Shown: positions 15,819 to 23,833 of the stretch, in pieces | How the letters are laid out: each line of letters starts with the position of its first letter | Numbering within the stretch: the stretch's first letter is position 1 | Origin: an uncultured Bacteroides sp. | GTDB lineage: Bacteria; Bacteroidota; Bacteroidia; Bacteroidales; Bacteroidaceae | DNA length: 64,000 bases | Assembly (NCBI GenBank): GCA_944322345.1 | Contig: CALUOO010000003.1 | Location: 124,001 to 188,000 of the forward strand | Reading direction: 5' to 3' | Position numbers and translations under genes: made by a program | Notes under the pieces: model-generated | The model's input: only the letters and a program-made list of their open reading frames with translations | Told to the model about the DNA's origin: nothing | The model's database searches: none

Positions 15819-16514
15819 ATGAAAAAGATAACAATAGCCATCGATGGATTCTCTTCTTGTGGAAAAAGTACTATGGCAAAAGACCTTGCCAAAGAAGTAG
15901 GATACATTTATATTGACAGTGGGGCAATGTACAGAGCAGTAACGCTTTACAGCATAGAAAATAATATCTTAGATGGTGACAATATTAATGTCGACAAATT
16001 AAGGAAGGAAATGGGAAACATTTGTATTACCTTCCATTTCAATCCAGAGACAGGACGCCCTGACACCTACCTAAACAACGTAAATGTAGAGAGCAAAATA
16101 CGGACTATGACCGTTTCTTCTAAAGTAAGCCTCATCAGCGCACTCGATTTTGTGAGAGAAGCAATGGTGGCCCAACAGCAGGCAATGGGAGAGAAAAAAG
16201 GCATTGTGATGGATGGAAGAGACATTGGTACAACTGTATTCCCAAATGCAGAACTGAAAATATTTGTTACTGCATCAGCCGAAATCCGAGCAAAACGCCG
16301 TTTTGAAGAACTAAAAGCAAAAGGAGAAACAGCAAACTTTGAAGAGATTCTGAATAATGTCAAACAACGGGACTATATTGACCAACATCGCGAAATAAGC
16401 CCATTACGCAAAGCCGACGATGCTATTCTGTTGGACAATTCGGAAATGAGCATTGAGCAGCAAAGAACTTGGCTCTTAGAACAATTCCAAAAGAAAATAA
16501 ATGAAACATTATGA
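15819..16514 (+). CDS. cmk: cytidylate kinase
   Basis: A 231-residue P-loop kinase that phosphorylates CMP and dCMP with ATP. The Walker A motif is [12 protein letters not shown] (residues ~10-21). The CMP-binding region [14 protein letters not shown] is at about residues 31-44, and [20 protein letters not shown], near residue 130, carries the conserved D-G-R-D-I-G-T. The C-terminal end has [20 protein letters not shown], the lid and substrate loop. It overlaps ispH by 4 bp, so the two are translationally coupled. Confidence 0.95.
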   Translation: MKKITIAIDGFSSCGKSTMAKDLAKEVGYIYIDSGAMYRAVTLYSIENNILDGDNINVDKLRKEMGNICITFHFNPETGRPDTYLNNVNVESKIRTMTVSSKVSLISALDFVREAMVAQQQAMGEKKGIVMDGRDIGTTVFPNAELKIFVTASAEIRAKRRFEELKAKGETANFEEILNNVKQRDYIDQHREISPLRKADDAILLDNSEMSIEQQRTWLLEQFQKKINETL

Positions 16515-17398
16515 TACGAATTGAAATAGACGAAGAGTCTGGATTTTGCTTCGGTGTAGTCAATGCCATTCGTAAAGCTGAAGACGAACTAACCAAAGGG
16601 AAAGCACTTTGTTGCTTAGGTGACATTGTACACAACAGCCGTGAGGTAGAGCGTCTTAAAGACATGGGGTTAACGACCATCAATCATGATCAGTTCAAGC
16701 AATTACACAACACAAAGGTACTGTTACGTGCTCATGGAGAGCCACCCGAGACCTACCAAATTGCACACGAGAATAATATCGAAATCATTGATGCCACATG
16801 CCCTGTAGTACTTCGACTGCAAAAACGAATCAAACAAGCTTTTCAGCAAAATGCAGGAAAAGACACTCAAATAGTTATCTACGGGAAAAACGGTCACGCA
16901 GAAGTATTGGGACTAGTGGGACAGACTGACGGAAAAGCCATTGTGATAGAAAAAGCCATAGAAGCACAAAAGCTAGACTTTACTAAAAACATTTGCCTTT
17001 TTTCGCAAACTACAAAATCATTGGATGAATTTAAAGAGATTGTAGAATACATCAAGCAACATATCTCACCCAATGCTACATTTGAGTATTCAGACACCAT
17101 ATGTCGACAAGTAGCCAACCGTATGCCAAGGATTCGAGAATTTGCCGCTTCGCACGACCTTATATTCTTCGTAAGCGGGAAAAAAAGTTCCAACGGGAAA
17201 ATGCTTTTCGAAGAGTGCCTGAAAGTCAATTCAAACTCACATCTGATAGACAGTCCAGAAGAAATCGACCCTTCTCTGCTACAAGATGTTACATCTATTG
17301 GTGTATGTGGAGCTACTTCCACTCCAAAATGGCTAATGGAACAAATATCACAGCATCTGCACACATTGGTAGAATCAGCTAATTTAATAAATACTTAA
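16511..17398 (+). CDS. ispH: 4-hydroxy-3-methylbut-2-enyl diphosphate reductase
   Basis: A 295-residue iron-sulfur enzyme, the last step of the MEP isoprenoid pathway, giving IPP and DMAPP. The three cluster-binding cysteines are visible: Cys13 (SGFCFGVV), Cys97 (IDATCPVV) and one near residue 269 ([11 protein letters not shown]). The motif LRAHGEPPE near residues 72-80 supplies an active-site His. The start ATG overlaps the end of cmk. Its product feeds the prenyl synthase at 13448-14422. cmk-ispH adjacency is common in bacteria. Confidence 0.95.
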   Translation: MIRIEIDEESGFCFGVVNAIRKAEDELTKGKALCCLGDIVHNSREVERLKDMGLTTINHDQFKQLHNTKVLLRAHGEPPETYQIAHENNIEIIDATCPVVLRLQKRIKQAFQQNAGKDTQIVIYGKNGHAEVLGLVGQTDGKAIVIEKAIEAQKLDFTKNICLFSQTTKSLDEFKEIVEYIKQHISPNATFEYSDTICRQVANRMPRIREFAASHDLIFFVSGKKSSNGKMLFEECLKVNSNSHLIDSPEEIDPSLLQDVTSIGVCGATSTPKWLMEQISQHLHTLVESANLINT

Positions 17399-17421
17399 CC
17401 TACGATTTCAACTTTTTATTG

Positions 17422-17429
17422 TACATTTG
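17422..17429 (+). promoter_or_regulatory. -7 element of pfkA
   Basis: TACATTTG fits the consensus and lies 30 bp upstream of the pfkA ATG at 17460. Confidence 0.55.
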
Positions 17430-17459
17430 CCGCATCTAACCAACTAAAAAAGATTGTTT

Positions 17460-18440
17460 ATGGGAACAATTAAATGTATAGGTATATTGACATCCGGAGG
17501 AGACGCTCCGGGAATGAATGCCGCTATTCGTGCCGTGACACGTGCAGCTATCTACAATGGATTGCAAGTGAAGGGTATTTACCGAGGGTACAAAGGGCTG
17601 GTTACTGGCGAGATAAAAGAGTTTAAAAGTCAGAATGTCAGCAATATCATTCAATTGGGAGGAACTATTTTAAAAACAGCCCGGTGTAAAGAATTTATGA
17701 CTCCCGAGGGACGGCAACTAGCTTATGACAACATGAAAAAAGAAGGAATCGATGCTTTGGTTGTCATAGGTGGTGACGGTTCATTAACAGGAGCACGCAT
17801 CTTTGCACAAGAATTTGATGTCCCTTGTATTGGACTTCCGGGAACAATAGATAACGATCTTTACGGAACAGATACGACAATCGGATATGACACAGCGTTA
17901 AATACCATTTTGGATGCTGTGGACAAAATTCGTGATACGGCAACTTCACATGAACGTCTTTTCTTTATTGAAGTAATGGGACGAGACGCTGGATTTCTTG
18001 CACTAAACGGAGCTATCGCTTCAGGAGCCGAAGCTGCCATTATTCCAGAATTCAGCACAGAAGTTGACCAATTAGAAGAATTCATCAAGAATGGATTCCG
18101 CAAATCCAAAAATAGTAGTATCGTATTAGTGGCAGAAAGCGAAAAGACAGGAGGTGCCATGCATTATGCAGAACGCGTAAAGAACGAATATCCACAATAC
18201 GACGTACGTGTCACTATCTTAGGACACCTGCAACGAGGCGGAAGTCCTACAGCAAACGACCGTATATTGGCAAGCAGATTAGGAGCAGCCGCCATTGACG
18301 CCATCATGGAAGACCAACGGAATGTTATGATTGGCATTGACCATGATGAAATAGTCTATGTTCCATTTAGCAAAGCTATTAAAAATGACAAACCAATAAA
18401 AAAAGAATTGGTAACAGTATTAAAAGAATTATCGATCTAA
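17460..18440 (+). CDS. pfkA: ATP-dependent 6-phosphofructokinase
   Basis: A 326-residue protein starting at ATG 17460 (a TTG two codons earlier is less likely). It phosphorylates fructose 6-phosphate in glycolysis. The ATP-binding N-terminus [18 protein letters not shown], the GGDGSLTGA loop near residue 103 and the catalytic [12 protein letters not shown] near residue 125 are intact; the final part has [16 protein letters not shown]. The GGDGS glycine loop is the sign of an ATP rather than a pyrophosphate enzyme. It has its own -7 element and its own terminator (18474-18508), so it is probably a single unit. Confidence 0.95.
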   Translation: MGTIKCIGILTSGGDAPGMNAAIRAVTRAAIYNGLQVKGIYRGYKGLVTGEIKEFKSQNVSNIIQLGGTILKTARCKEFMTPEGRQLAYDNMKKEGIDALVVIGGDGSLTGARIFAQEFDVPCIGLPGTIDNDLYGTDTTIGYDTALNTILDAVDKIRDTATSHERLFFIEVMGRDAGFLALNGAIASGAEAAIIPEFSTEVDQLEEFIKNGFRKSKNSSIVLVAESEKTGGAMHYAERVKNEYPQYDVRVTILGHLQRGGSPTANDRILASRLGAAAIDAIMEDQRNVMIGIDHDEIVYVPFSKAIKNDKPIKKELVTVLKELSI

Positions 18441-18473
18441 TAAAATCCTCAGAAAAAGGAATCATTTTTAAAG

Positions 18474-18508
18474 AAAAAGCTGTCCCTACTTTTATGGAAC
18501 AGCTTTTT
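18474..18508 (+). terminator. rho-independent terminator after pfkA
   Basis: A 10-bp stem (AAAAAGCTGT 18474-18483 against ACAGCTTTTT 18499-18508) followed by further Ts. It also faces the 3' end of the convergent SDR gene. Confidence 0.85.
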
Positions 18509-18532
18509 TTTATAGTTTGTCAATCATTACAC

Positions 18533-19378
18533 TTAAAGCCACTGCTTTACATACTCTTCAGTTTGTTCCCATAAATCTGCCGTCTGTTTATGATAAAGAA
18601 TTCTTTTAGGTAACACTTTCACATGATTATTAGCATTCAGCGTTCCTGTACGATTACCCGACTCCTTATCCAGCAGAAGTCCAATTGCTGTGGAAGCGCC
18701 TTCATAAGGTGTACGGATAAATGGACGGAAGAATATATCTGTCAATGGATCGAACCATTGATGCATCGTAATAATATCTGTTGAAACAATACCCGGATCA
18801 GCTGCATTTACAACGATGCCCTTATCTTTTACACGACGAGCCAATTCAATAGTGAATAATGTCAATGCCAACTTTGTATTACTATAAACCGGAATTCTCC
18901 AAAAACTCCCCTTTTTGCCTTGTATAAAAAAATCCGGAAACTCTAATTTACCTATTGCATATGTACATGATACCATATTAACAATTCTGCTACCAGTTTC
19001 CATCAATGGAAGCAGCTTACGTGTCAATAAATAATGCCCTACATAATTAACACTAACAGTACGTTCCAGACCATCATCCGTAATGTGCCGTCCAGTTTCC
19101 ATTGTACCGGCATTATTCATCAATAATGCCAGCCTGTTCTTAGAACTTAACAGCCGATCAGCAAAACTGGCAACAGACTCGAGCGATGCCAAATCTATTT
19201 TCCACACCTCAATATCTTCATTATTAGTTTCTTTCATAAGAAACTTTCGTTTTGCTTCCGCCTTCTCTAAATTACAGCAGGCCATTATAATGCGATAACC
19301 AGCTAACGCTACTGCACGAGTAATTTCACTCCCCATGCCTCCATCTGCTCCGGTTATTACGGCAAGTTTCTTCTCCAT
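18533..19378 (-). CDS. short-chain dehydrogenase/reductase, likely 3-beta-hydroxysteroid dehydrogenase
   Basis: A 281-residue SDR. The cofactor motif TGADGGMG is at residues 9-16, the NNAG motif near 88-91, the catalytic Ser137 in MVSC, and Tyr165/Lys169 in VYSNTK. The overall look is that of retinol-dehydrogenase-like SDRs. It is the last of three genes (SRD5A-like reductase, OYE-type reductase, SDR), 1 bp after the OYE gene. Established knowledge: a gut Bacteroidota cluster with a 5-alpha-reductase, a 5-beta-reductase and a 3-beta-HSDH converts 3-oxo bile acids to isoallolithocholic acid; gene content and order here fit that cluster. The 3-beta specificity is inferred from context, not from any residue. 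Confidence 0.75.
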   Translation of the reverse strand: MEKKLAVITGADGGMGSEITRAVALAGYRIIMACCNLEKAEAKRKFLMKETNNEDIEVWKIDLASLESVASFADRLLSSKNRLALLMNNAGTMETGRHITDDGLERTVSVNYVGHYLLTRKLLPLMETGSRIVNMVSCTYAIGKLEFPDFFIQGKKGSFWRIPVYSNTKLALTLFTIELARRVKDKGIVVNAADPGIVSTDIITMHQWFDPLTDIFFRPFIRTPYEGASTAIGLLLDKESGNRTGTLNANNHVKVLPKRILYHKQTADLWEQTEEYVKQWL

Positions 19379-19379
19379 T

Positions 19380-20603
19380 TCATCCTCTGTTTTCTATCTG
19401 TTCAATTTCCTTTTTCAAGCATAAAGGAAGCTCGTCATCCAATTTCTGGTGGCATTGCATATCGATTGTATACATTCGTGCAATACAGTAATTACTATGC
19501 TTACAAGAACAACGTGCATTTTCTTCCGCTTTCATACGCCCGACAAAACCCGGTTCATTAAGCAATGCACGCCCCATTTGCACAGCATCAAATCCACAAT
19601 CTAAAACTTCATCTATTTTCTTTCGTTCTACCAAGCCTCCTACATAGATCAATGGAACATCAAGTTCTCTTCTGAATTTCAAGGCATCGTCCAAGAAATA
19701 AGCCTCTTTAAAAGGAACAGAAGGTATCATCCACTTACCTACCATCCGTACCCCATATTTCAACCACCAAGAGGTCATGTAATAGGTCATACACCGAATA
19801 GGCATTTCACCACGCATTACGTACATAGGTGCTTTACTGACAAAACCTCCACTCAAAACCAGCGCATGTGCTCCTAAGTCCTGCAATCTGCGTCCCACTT
19901 GTAAAGACTCATCTATTTCCATGCCACCTCGAAAACCATCCCTCATATTCATCTTGACAAATACAGCCATATCATTACCTGCCGCCTTCATTACTTCAAG
20001 CATTACCATGTCCATAAAACGCATACGATTTTCAAGAGAACCGCCAAATTCATCCTTACGATGATTAGTAGAAGGCGAAAGGAACTGACTAATCAAATAG
20101 CCATGCCCTGCATGTATTTCTACAGCATCAAAACCTGCCTCACGAGCCAGATTCACAGCACGTCCATAAGCTCGTGCCATTTCTGGAAGTTCATTAGCAC
20201 GAAGTCCGCGAACAAAGGTCGGAGAATAGAGATTGAATCCACTGCTAGCTCCTACAGGCAAACAGCCACAAATACTTTTATGCGACATATTGCCACAGTG
20301 TCCTAACTGAATGCTAACAGCTGCTCCTTCAGCATGTACTGCATCAGTCAGACGACGAAGAGCCGGGACTATTTCCGGTCGCATCCACAACTGCCGATCA
20401 AAAGAAAGTCCACTACGAGTAACTGCAGCATATGCAACAGTAGTCATCCCTACTCCACCGGCAGCTACCGAACGATGATAGTCTAGCAACTGCTCCGAAG
20501 GCTTATTTCCCGGACACATACTTTCAAATGCTGCAGAACGAATGGTACGATTACGCAACGTTAACGGTCCGAAGGTTACTGGAGTAAATAGTTTTGAATT
20601 CAT
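19380..20603 (-). CDS. Old Yellow Enzyme-type NADH:flavin oxidoreductase, likely steroid 5-beta-reductase / delta-4 dehydrogenase
   Basis: A 407-residue FMN TIM-barrel. Motifs: FGPLTLRNRTIRSA near residues 10-23, EIHAGHGYLISQFLSP near 172-187 (FMN/substrate His and Tyr), and NHRKDEFGGSLENRMRF. The C-terminus has a Cys cluster (RCSCKHSNYC...MQC) that should bind a 4Fe-4S centre as in BaiCD and 2,4-dienoyl-CoA reductases. It stops right after that cluster, so the NAD(P)-binding third of the large OYE proteins is absent. It lies between the SRD5A-like gene (26 bp upstream) and the SDR gene. By analogy with the published isoallolithocholate cluster it would act on the 4,5 double bond of 3-oxo-delta-4 steroids. 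Substrate is inferred from context. Confidence 0.75.
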   Translation of the reverse strand: MNSKLFTPVTFGPLTLRNRTIRSAAFESMCPGNKPSEQLLDYHRSVAAGGVGMTTVAYAAVTRSGLSFDRQLWMRPEIVPALRRLTDAVHAEGAAVSIQLGHCGNMSHKSICGCLPVGASSGFNLYSPTFVRGLRANELPEMARAYGRAVNLAREAGFDAVEIHAGHGYLISQFLSPSTNHRKDEFGGSLENRMRFMDMVMLEVMKAAGNDMAVFVKMNMRDGFRGGMEIDESLQVGRRLQDLGAHALVLSGGFVSKAPMYVMRGEMPIRCMTYYMTSWWLKYGVRMVGKWMIPSVPFKEAYFLDDALKFRRELDVPLIYVGGLVERKKIDEVLDCGFDAVQMGRALLNEPGFVGRMKAEENARCSCKHSNYCIARMYTIDMQCHQKLDDELPLCLKKEIEQIENRG

Positions 20604-20629
20604 ATCAATCTCCTTTCTATTTCAACTCT

Positions 20630-21400
20630 TCAATATATAAATGGAATTATCCTTTTCCTCTTGCCTACCGCATCCTCACCAAATTCCTCACAATAACGTT
20701 TATAAATTGCATTAGCACGTGGAACAAGGTTTGCGGCTGTCCACCAAACAAATACCCATGCGGCAGGTAAGGAAGTAAGTACAGCAAAGCCAGTCCATTC
20801 CAGCAATTCTCCAAAATAATTTGCTGAAGTAACATAGCGGTAAAGTCCACCATCAGGCAAATAATGGTTTGTATCACCAGGTTTACGAAGATGTCTTATT
20901 ACATGATCAGAATGCAAGTTGATAATCATACCTGCAATAAACAGTAATAGCCCTACCCATGGAAAGATTTGTCGCCAATAGTCCCATCCTTCGGGATAAA
21001 GGCTTACAGGAGGATAATAAAACATTCCCTCAACAAGCAGCCACGCATTCAATGTATTGAATATGGCTCCCATCAACACAATAAGCAAAGGCATCCGGCT
21101 ACGCCCTTTCATCAAAAGAGGAAAAATAAATGAACGTTGGAAATAATGCAGCAGAAATAAAAGTACAAATACAGACTGAGGGGTTCCAATCTGTATACCA
21201 TGGTTCAACCAGCACAGTAACATAATGGCAAAAGCTGGGGTTTCCATCAATATCCAAGCTGGCTTATTAGGAATAGAAATGCCCCATGAAGAAGTATGGA
21301 AAATGCCATAGCCTGCTTTCACAAAATAAAGAGCTACAAAAACCATTGCTCCAATTGCAGTCATTACATAAAGAAAAAGTTGATAAGTATCACTGCTCAT
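20630..21400 (-). CDS. membrane steroid 5-alpha-reductase family protein (SRD5A/DUF1295-like)
   Basis: A 256-residue polytopic membrane protein with about six hydrophobic segments. The C-terminal third follows the eukaryotic SRD5A1 pattern closely: GGLYRYVTSANYFGELLEWT, then a hydrophobic helix, then NLVPRANAIYKRYCEEFG and a basic end KRKRIIPFIY. The Asn, Tyr and Glu in SANYFGELLEW match the NADPH/steroid site of the family. It is the first gene of the three-gene minus-strand cluster. It should reduce the delta-4 double bond of a 3-oxo steroid or bile acid with NADPH to the 5-alpha (allo) product. The start ATG lies 23 bp from its -7 element. Confidence 0.8.
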   Translation of the reverse strand: MSSDTYQLFLYVMTAIGAMVFVALYFVKAGYGIFHTSSWGISIPNKPAWILMETPAFAIMLLCWLNHGIQIGTPQSVFVLLFLLHYFQRSFIFPLLMKGRSRMPLLIVLMGAIFNTLNAWLLVEGMFYYPPVSLYPEGWDYWRQIFPWVGLLLFIAGMIINLHSDHVIRHLRKPGDTNHYLPDGGLYRYVTSANYFGELLEWTGFAVLTSLPAAWVFVWWTAANLVPRANAIYKRYCEEFGEDAVGKRKRIIPFIY

Positions 21401-21422
21401 AATCTTTTGAAATTAACTGTTA

Positions 21423-21430
21423 CAAAGATA
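21423..21430 (-). promoter_or_regulatory. -7 element of the steroid reductase cluster
   Basis: TATCTTTG on the minus strand, 23 bp upstream of the SRD5A-like start codon. It lies 13 bp from the divergent -7 element of the helicase gene. Confidence 0.6.
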
Positions 21431-21443
21431 TAAAAAGAATACC

Positions 21444-21451
21444 TACCTTTG
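21444..21451 (+). promoter_or_regulatory. -7 element directly before the helicase start codon
   Basis: TACCTTTG fits the consensus and ends 5 bp before the helicase ATG at 21457, so transcription from it would begin at about the start codon. Confidence 0.5.
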
Positions 21452-21456
21452 CTGTC

Positions 21457-23340
21457 ATGAAACATGAAAAAGAGACAAATAGCCCCATTCTTCATCTGCA
21501 ACATCAGCAATTACTACTGCGCATGGAGTATGAATACGAAAAGGAAGAATTCCGCCGGCAGACCGAAACAATGGGAGTAAAACGCAAAGTAAAACGTGGT
21601 CTGTGTTGGTTTCCAGCCACCATCGGACGAAATTACTACAACTCACTGAATCAACAAGTATTAGAAGTAACACGTTCTGAAGATACAGATATTGAACATA
21701 GCTTCGAATATGGACGCCCTGTATGTTTTTTCCAACAGGCAACAGACGGAAGCCTCAGCTATTACAATTTTCAAGCTACTGTCAGTTACGCTGACGAAAC
21801 ACGCATGATAATAGTGATGCCTAATACTGATGCTATCCTTAAAGTACAAGCAGCCACCCGTTTGGGAGTACAACTTTATTTTGATGAAACCAGTTACCAG
21901 ACAATGTTTGAAGCACTGAATGACGTGATACGCGCCAAAGGGAATAGACTTTCAGAATTGCGTGATACGCTGCTTGGCACTTTAAAACCCGGTTTCAGAG
22001 AGCTCTATCCTGTACGTTTTCCATGGCTGAACAGTACACAAGAGACAGCCGTAAACCGTGTACTCTGTACACGCGATGTTGCCATTGTACACGGCCCTCC
22101 CGGAACAGGGAAAACGACCACACTAGTAGAAGCTATCTACGAGACACTTCATCGTGAACCTCAAGTATTGGTCTGCGCCCAAAGTAATACAGCTGTCGAC
22201 TGGATTGCAGAAAAACTGGTAGACCGGGGCCTCAACGTACTACGCATAGGGAATCCTACAAGGGTAAACGACAAAATGCTGTCATTCACCTACGAACGCC
22301 GTTTCGAAGCACACCCTTTGTACACCGAACTATGGAGCATTCGAAAGGAGCTTCGCCAACTGCATACCAAGACACGCCGCGGCACCTACGAAGAACGTGA
22401 AAGCATACGTAACCGTATTTCTCGCCTACGTGATCGTTCCACAGCACTGGAAATACAAATTAATGCCGATCTATTCAGCTCTGCCCACGTCATAGCCTCT
22501 ACATTAGTCAGTAGTAACCACCGCATACTGGCAGGCCATCGCTTCGGAACCCTTTTCATCGACGAGGCAGCACAGGCACTCGAAGCAGCCTGTTGGATAG
22601 CTATCCGAAAAGCAGACCGTATAGTGCTGGCAGGTGATCATCAGCAACTTCCTCCAACAATTAAATGTATCGAAGCAGCACGTGGAGGGCTGGAACGTAC
22701 ACTAATGGAAATTGTGGTAGCCCGCAAACCCGAAACAGTCTCGTTGCTCACTACACAATACCGCATGAACGAAGCCATCATGCGTTTCTCTTCTGATTGG
22801 TTTTATAATGGTCAATTACAAGCAGCTCCCGAAGTTCGCCATCGCGGCATTTTAGACTGGGACACACCCATTTCGTGGATTGATACATCAGAAATGGACT
22901 TTAAAGAAGAGTTTGTAGGCGAAAGTTTCGGACGCATCAACCGACAGGAGGCCGATCTGCTACTCTGTGAACTGGAAAAGTACATCACCCGCATCGGTGG
23001 ACAGCGTATTTTAGATGAACGTATAGACTTCGGCATCATCTCACCCTACAAAGCTCAGGTACAATACCTACGCAGTAAGCTACGCAACAATGCATCACTC
23101 CGCCCATACCGTAATCTTATGAGCATCAACACAGTAGATGGTTTTCAGGGCCAAGAGCGCGATGTGATCTTTATCAGCCTTGTACGAGCTAACGAAGAGG
23201 GGCAGATAGGATTTCTCAATGATCTGCGCCGTATGAATGTTGCCATCACTCGTGCTCGCATGAAACTGGTGATTCTAGGCGATGCCGCCACACTGACACG
23301 ACATTCCTTCTACAAAAAACTGATGGAATCCATCCAATAA
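21457..23340 (+). CDS. superfamily 1 DNA/RNA helicase (UPF1/DNA2/IGHMBP2-like)
   Basis: A 627-residue cytoplasmic helicase. Walker A is HGPPGTGKTTTLVEA at about residues 211-225, the Q-motif segment LNSTQETAVNRVL is just before it, and motif II is LFIDEAAQALEAACW near residue 368 (DEAA). Motifs III-VI appear as LAGDHQQLPPT, LLTTQYRMNEAIMRFSS, VDGFQGQERDVIFISLVRAN and MNVAITRARMKL. The order matches UPF1-type helicases (SF1B, 5'-3'). The N-terminal ~190 residues are a beta-barrel-like stalk as in IGHMBP2. Target nucleic acid unknown. Its start at 21457 leaves almost no 5' leader given the -7 element at 21444; the next Met is residue 23, which would give a normal leader. Confidence 0.88.
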   Translation: MKHEKETNSPILHLQHQQLLLRMEYEYEKEEFRRQTETMGVKRKVKRGLCWFPATIGRNYYNSLNQQVLEVTRSEDTDIEHSFEYGRPVCFFQQATDGSLSYYNFQATVSYADETRMIIVMPNTDAILKVQAATRLGVQLYFDETSYQTMFEALNDVIRAKGNRLSELRDTLLGTLKPGFRELYPVRFPWLNSTQETAVNRVLCTRDVAIVHGPPGTGKTTTLVEAIYETLHREPQVLVCAQSNTAVDWIAEKLVDRGLNVLRIGNPTRVNDKMLSFTYERRFEAHPLYTELWSIRKELRQLHTKTRRGTYEERESIRNRISRLRDRSTALEIQINADLFSSAHVIASTLVSSNHRILAGHRFGTLFIDEAAQALEAACWIAIRKADRIVLAGDHQQLPPTIKCIEAARGGLERTLMEIVVARKPETVSLLTTQYRMNEAIMRFSSDWFYNGQLQAAPEVRHRGILDWDTPISWIDTSEMDFKEEFVGESFGRINRQEADLLLCELEKYITRIGGQRILDERIDFGIISPYKAQVQYLRSKLRNNASLRPYRNLMSINTVDGFQGQERDVIFISLVRANEEGQIGFLNDLRRMNVAITRARMKLVILGDAATLTRHSFYKKLMESIQ

Positions 23341-23459
23341 AGCATCTGCCCTCATGCCCATTTCCTTCCCCTATCAAAAGCATGCGGGCAGATGACTACA
23401 GTTATATCCTAAATAATACATCATTTTTCAAGCGACAGATGCTCTTATATCCCCCAATA
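23341..23459. other. intergenic DNA after the helicase gene
   Basis: No gene or terminator that I can support. It ends in CCCAATATTGGG (23453-23464), a short palindrome at the edge of the repeat array. Confidence 0.4.
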
Positions 23460-23547
23460 TTGGGAAAGGTTAGCCAACAGATTGGGAAAGGTCACGGCTC
23501 ACGTCAGCAAAGGTTAGCTGTCATGTCAGCAAAGGTTACGGCTCACA
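23460..23547. repeat. 22-bp tandem repeat array, AAAGGTTA family, copy 2
   Basis: Four 22-bp units start at 23460, 23482, 23504 and 23526. Each has AAAGGTTA at the same offset (AAAGGTCA in unit 2). Units 1-2 begin TTGGG and units 3-4 begin TCAGC. It is clearly related to the array at 2808-2895. Confidence 0.8.
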
Positions 23548-23833
23548 GACTCCATAGATACCTTTTAATGATTGCCTGAACAAAGAGAATTTTAACGATT
23601 CATTCTACATTAGATCCACACCATCCTGACTTGTTCCCAAGGTAAATAGAAAAATAATCTTGACTTCAGTTTCTACGGTGAAGGCAAATAAGGCGTAAAA
23701 TCAATATTCTTCCAAAAACATTCTTCTAAAAAACTTGTTTAAAATTTAAAAGTCTAAATATATAAGACTATACTTGTAAAAATATGCTAATCGGGAATAC
23801 ATTCAATGCAGGAACATTCTAATAACAGAAAAT
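23548..23833. other. intergenic DNA before the beta-barrel gene
   Basis: A+T-rich; no ORF, RNA or convincing promoter recognised. Confidence 0.4.

Noticed and set aside
23382-23579. 65-codon plus-strand ORF over the AAAGGTTA array
   Set aside because: It is made mostly of the repeat itself and has no protein-like features.
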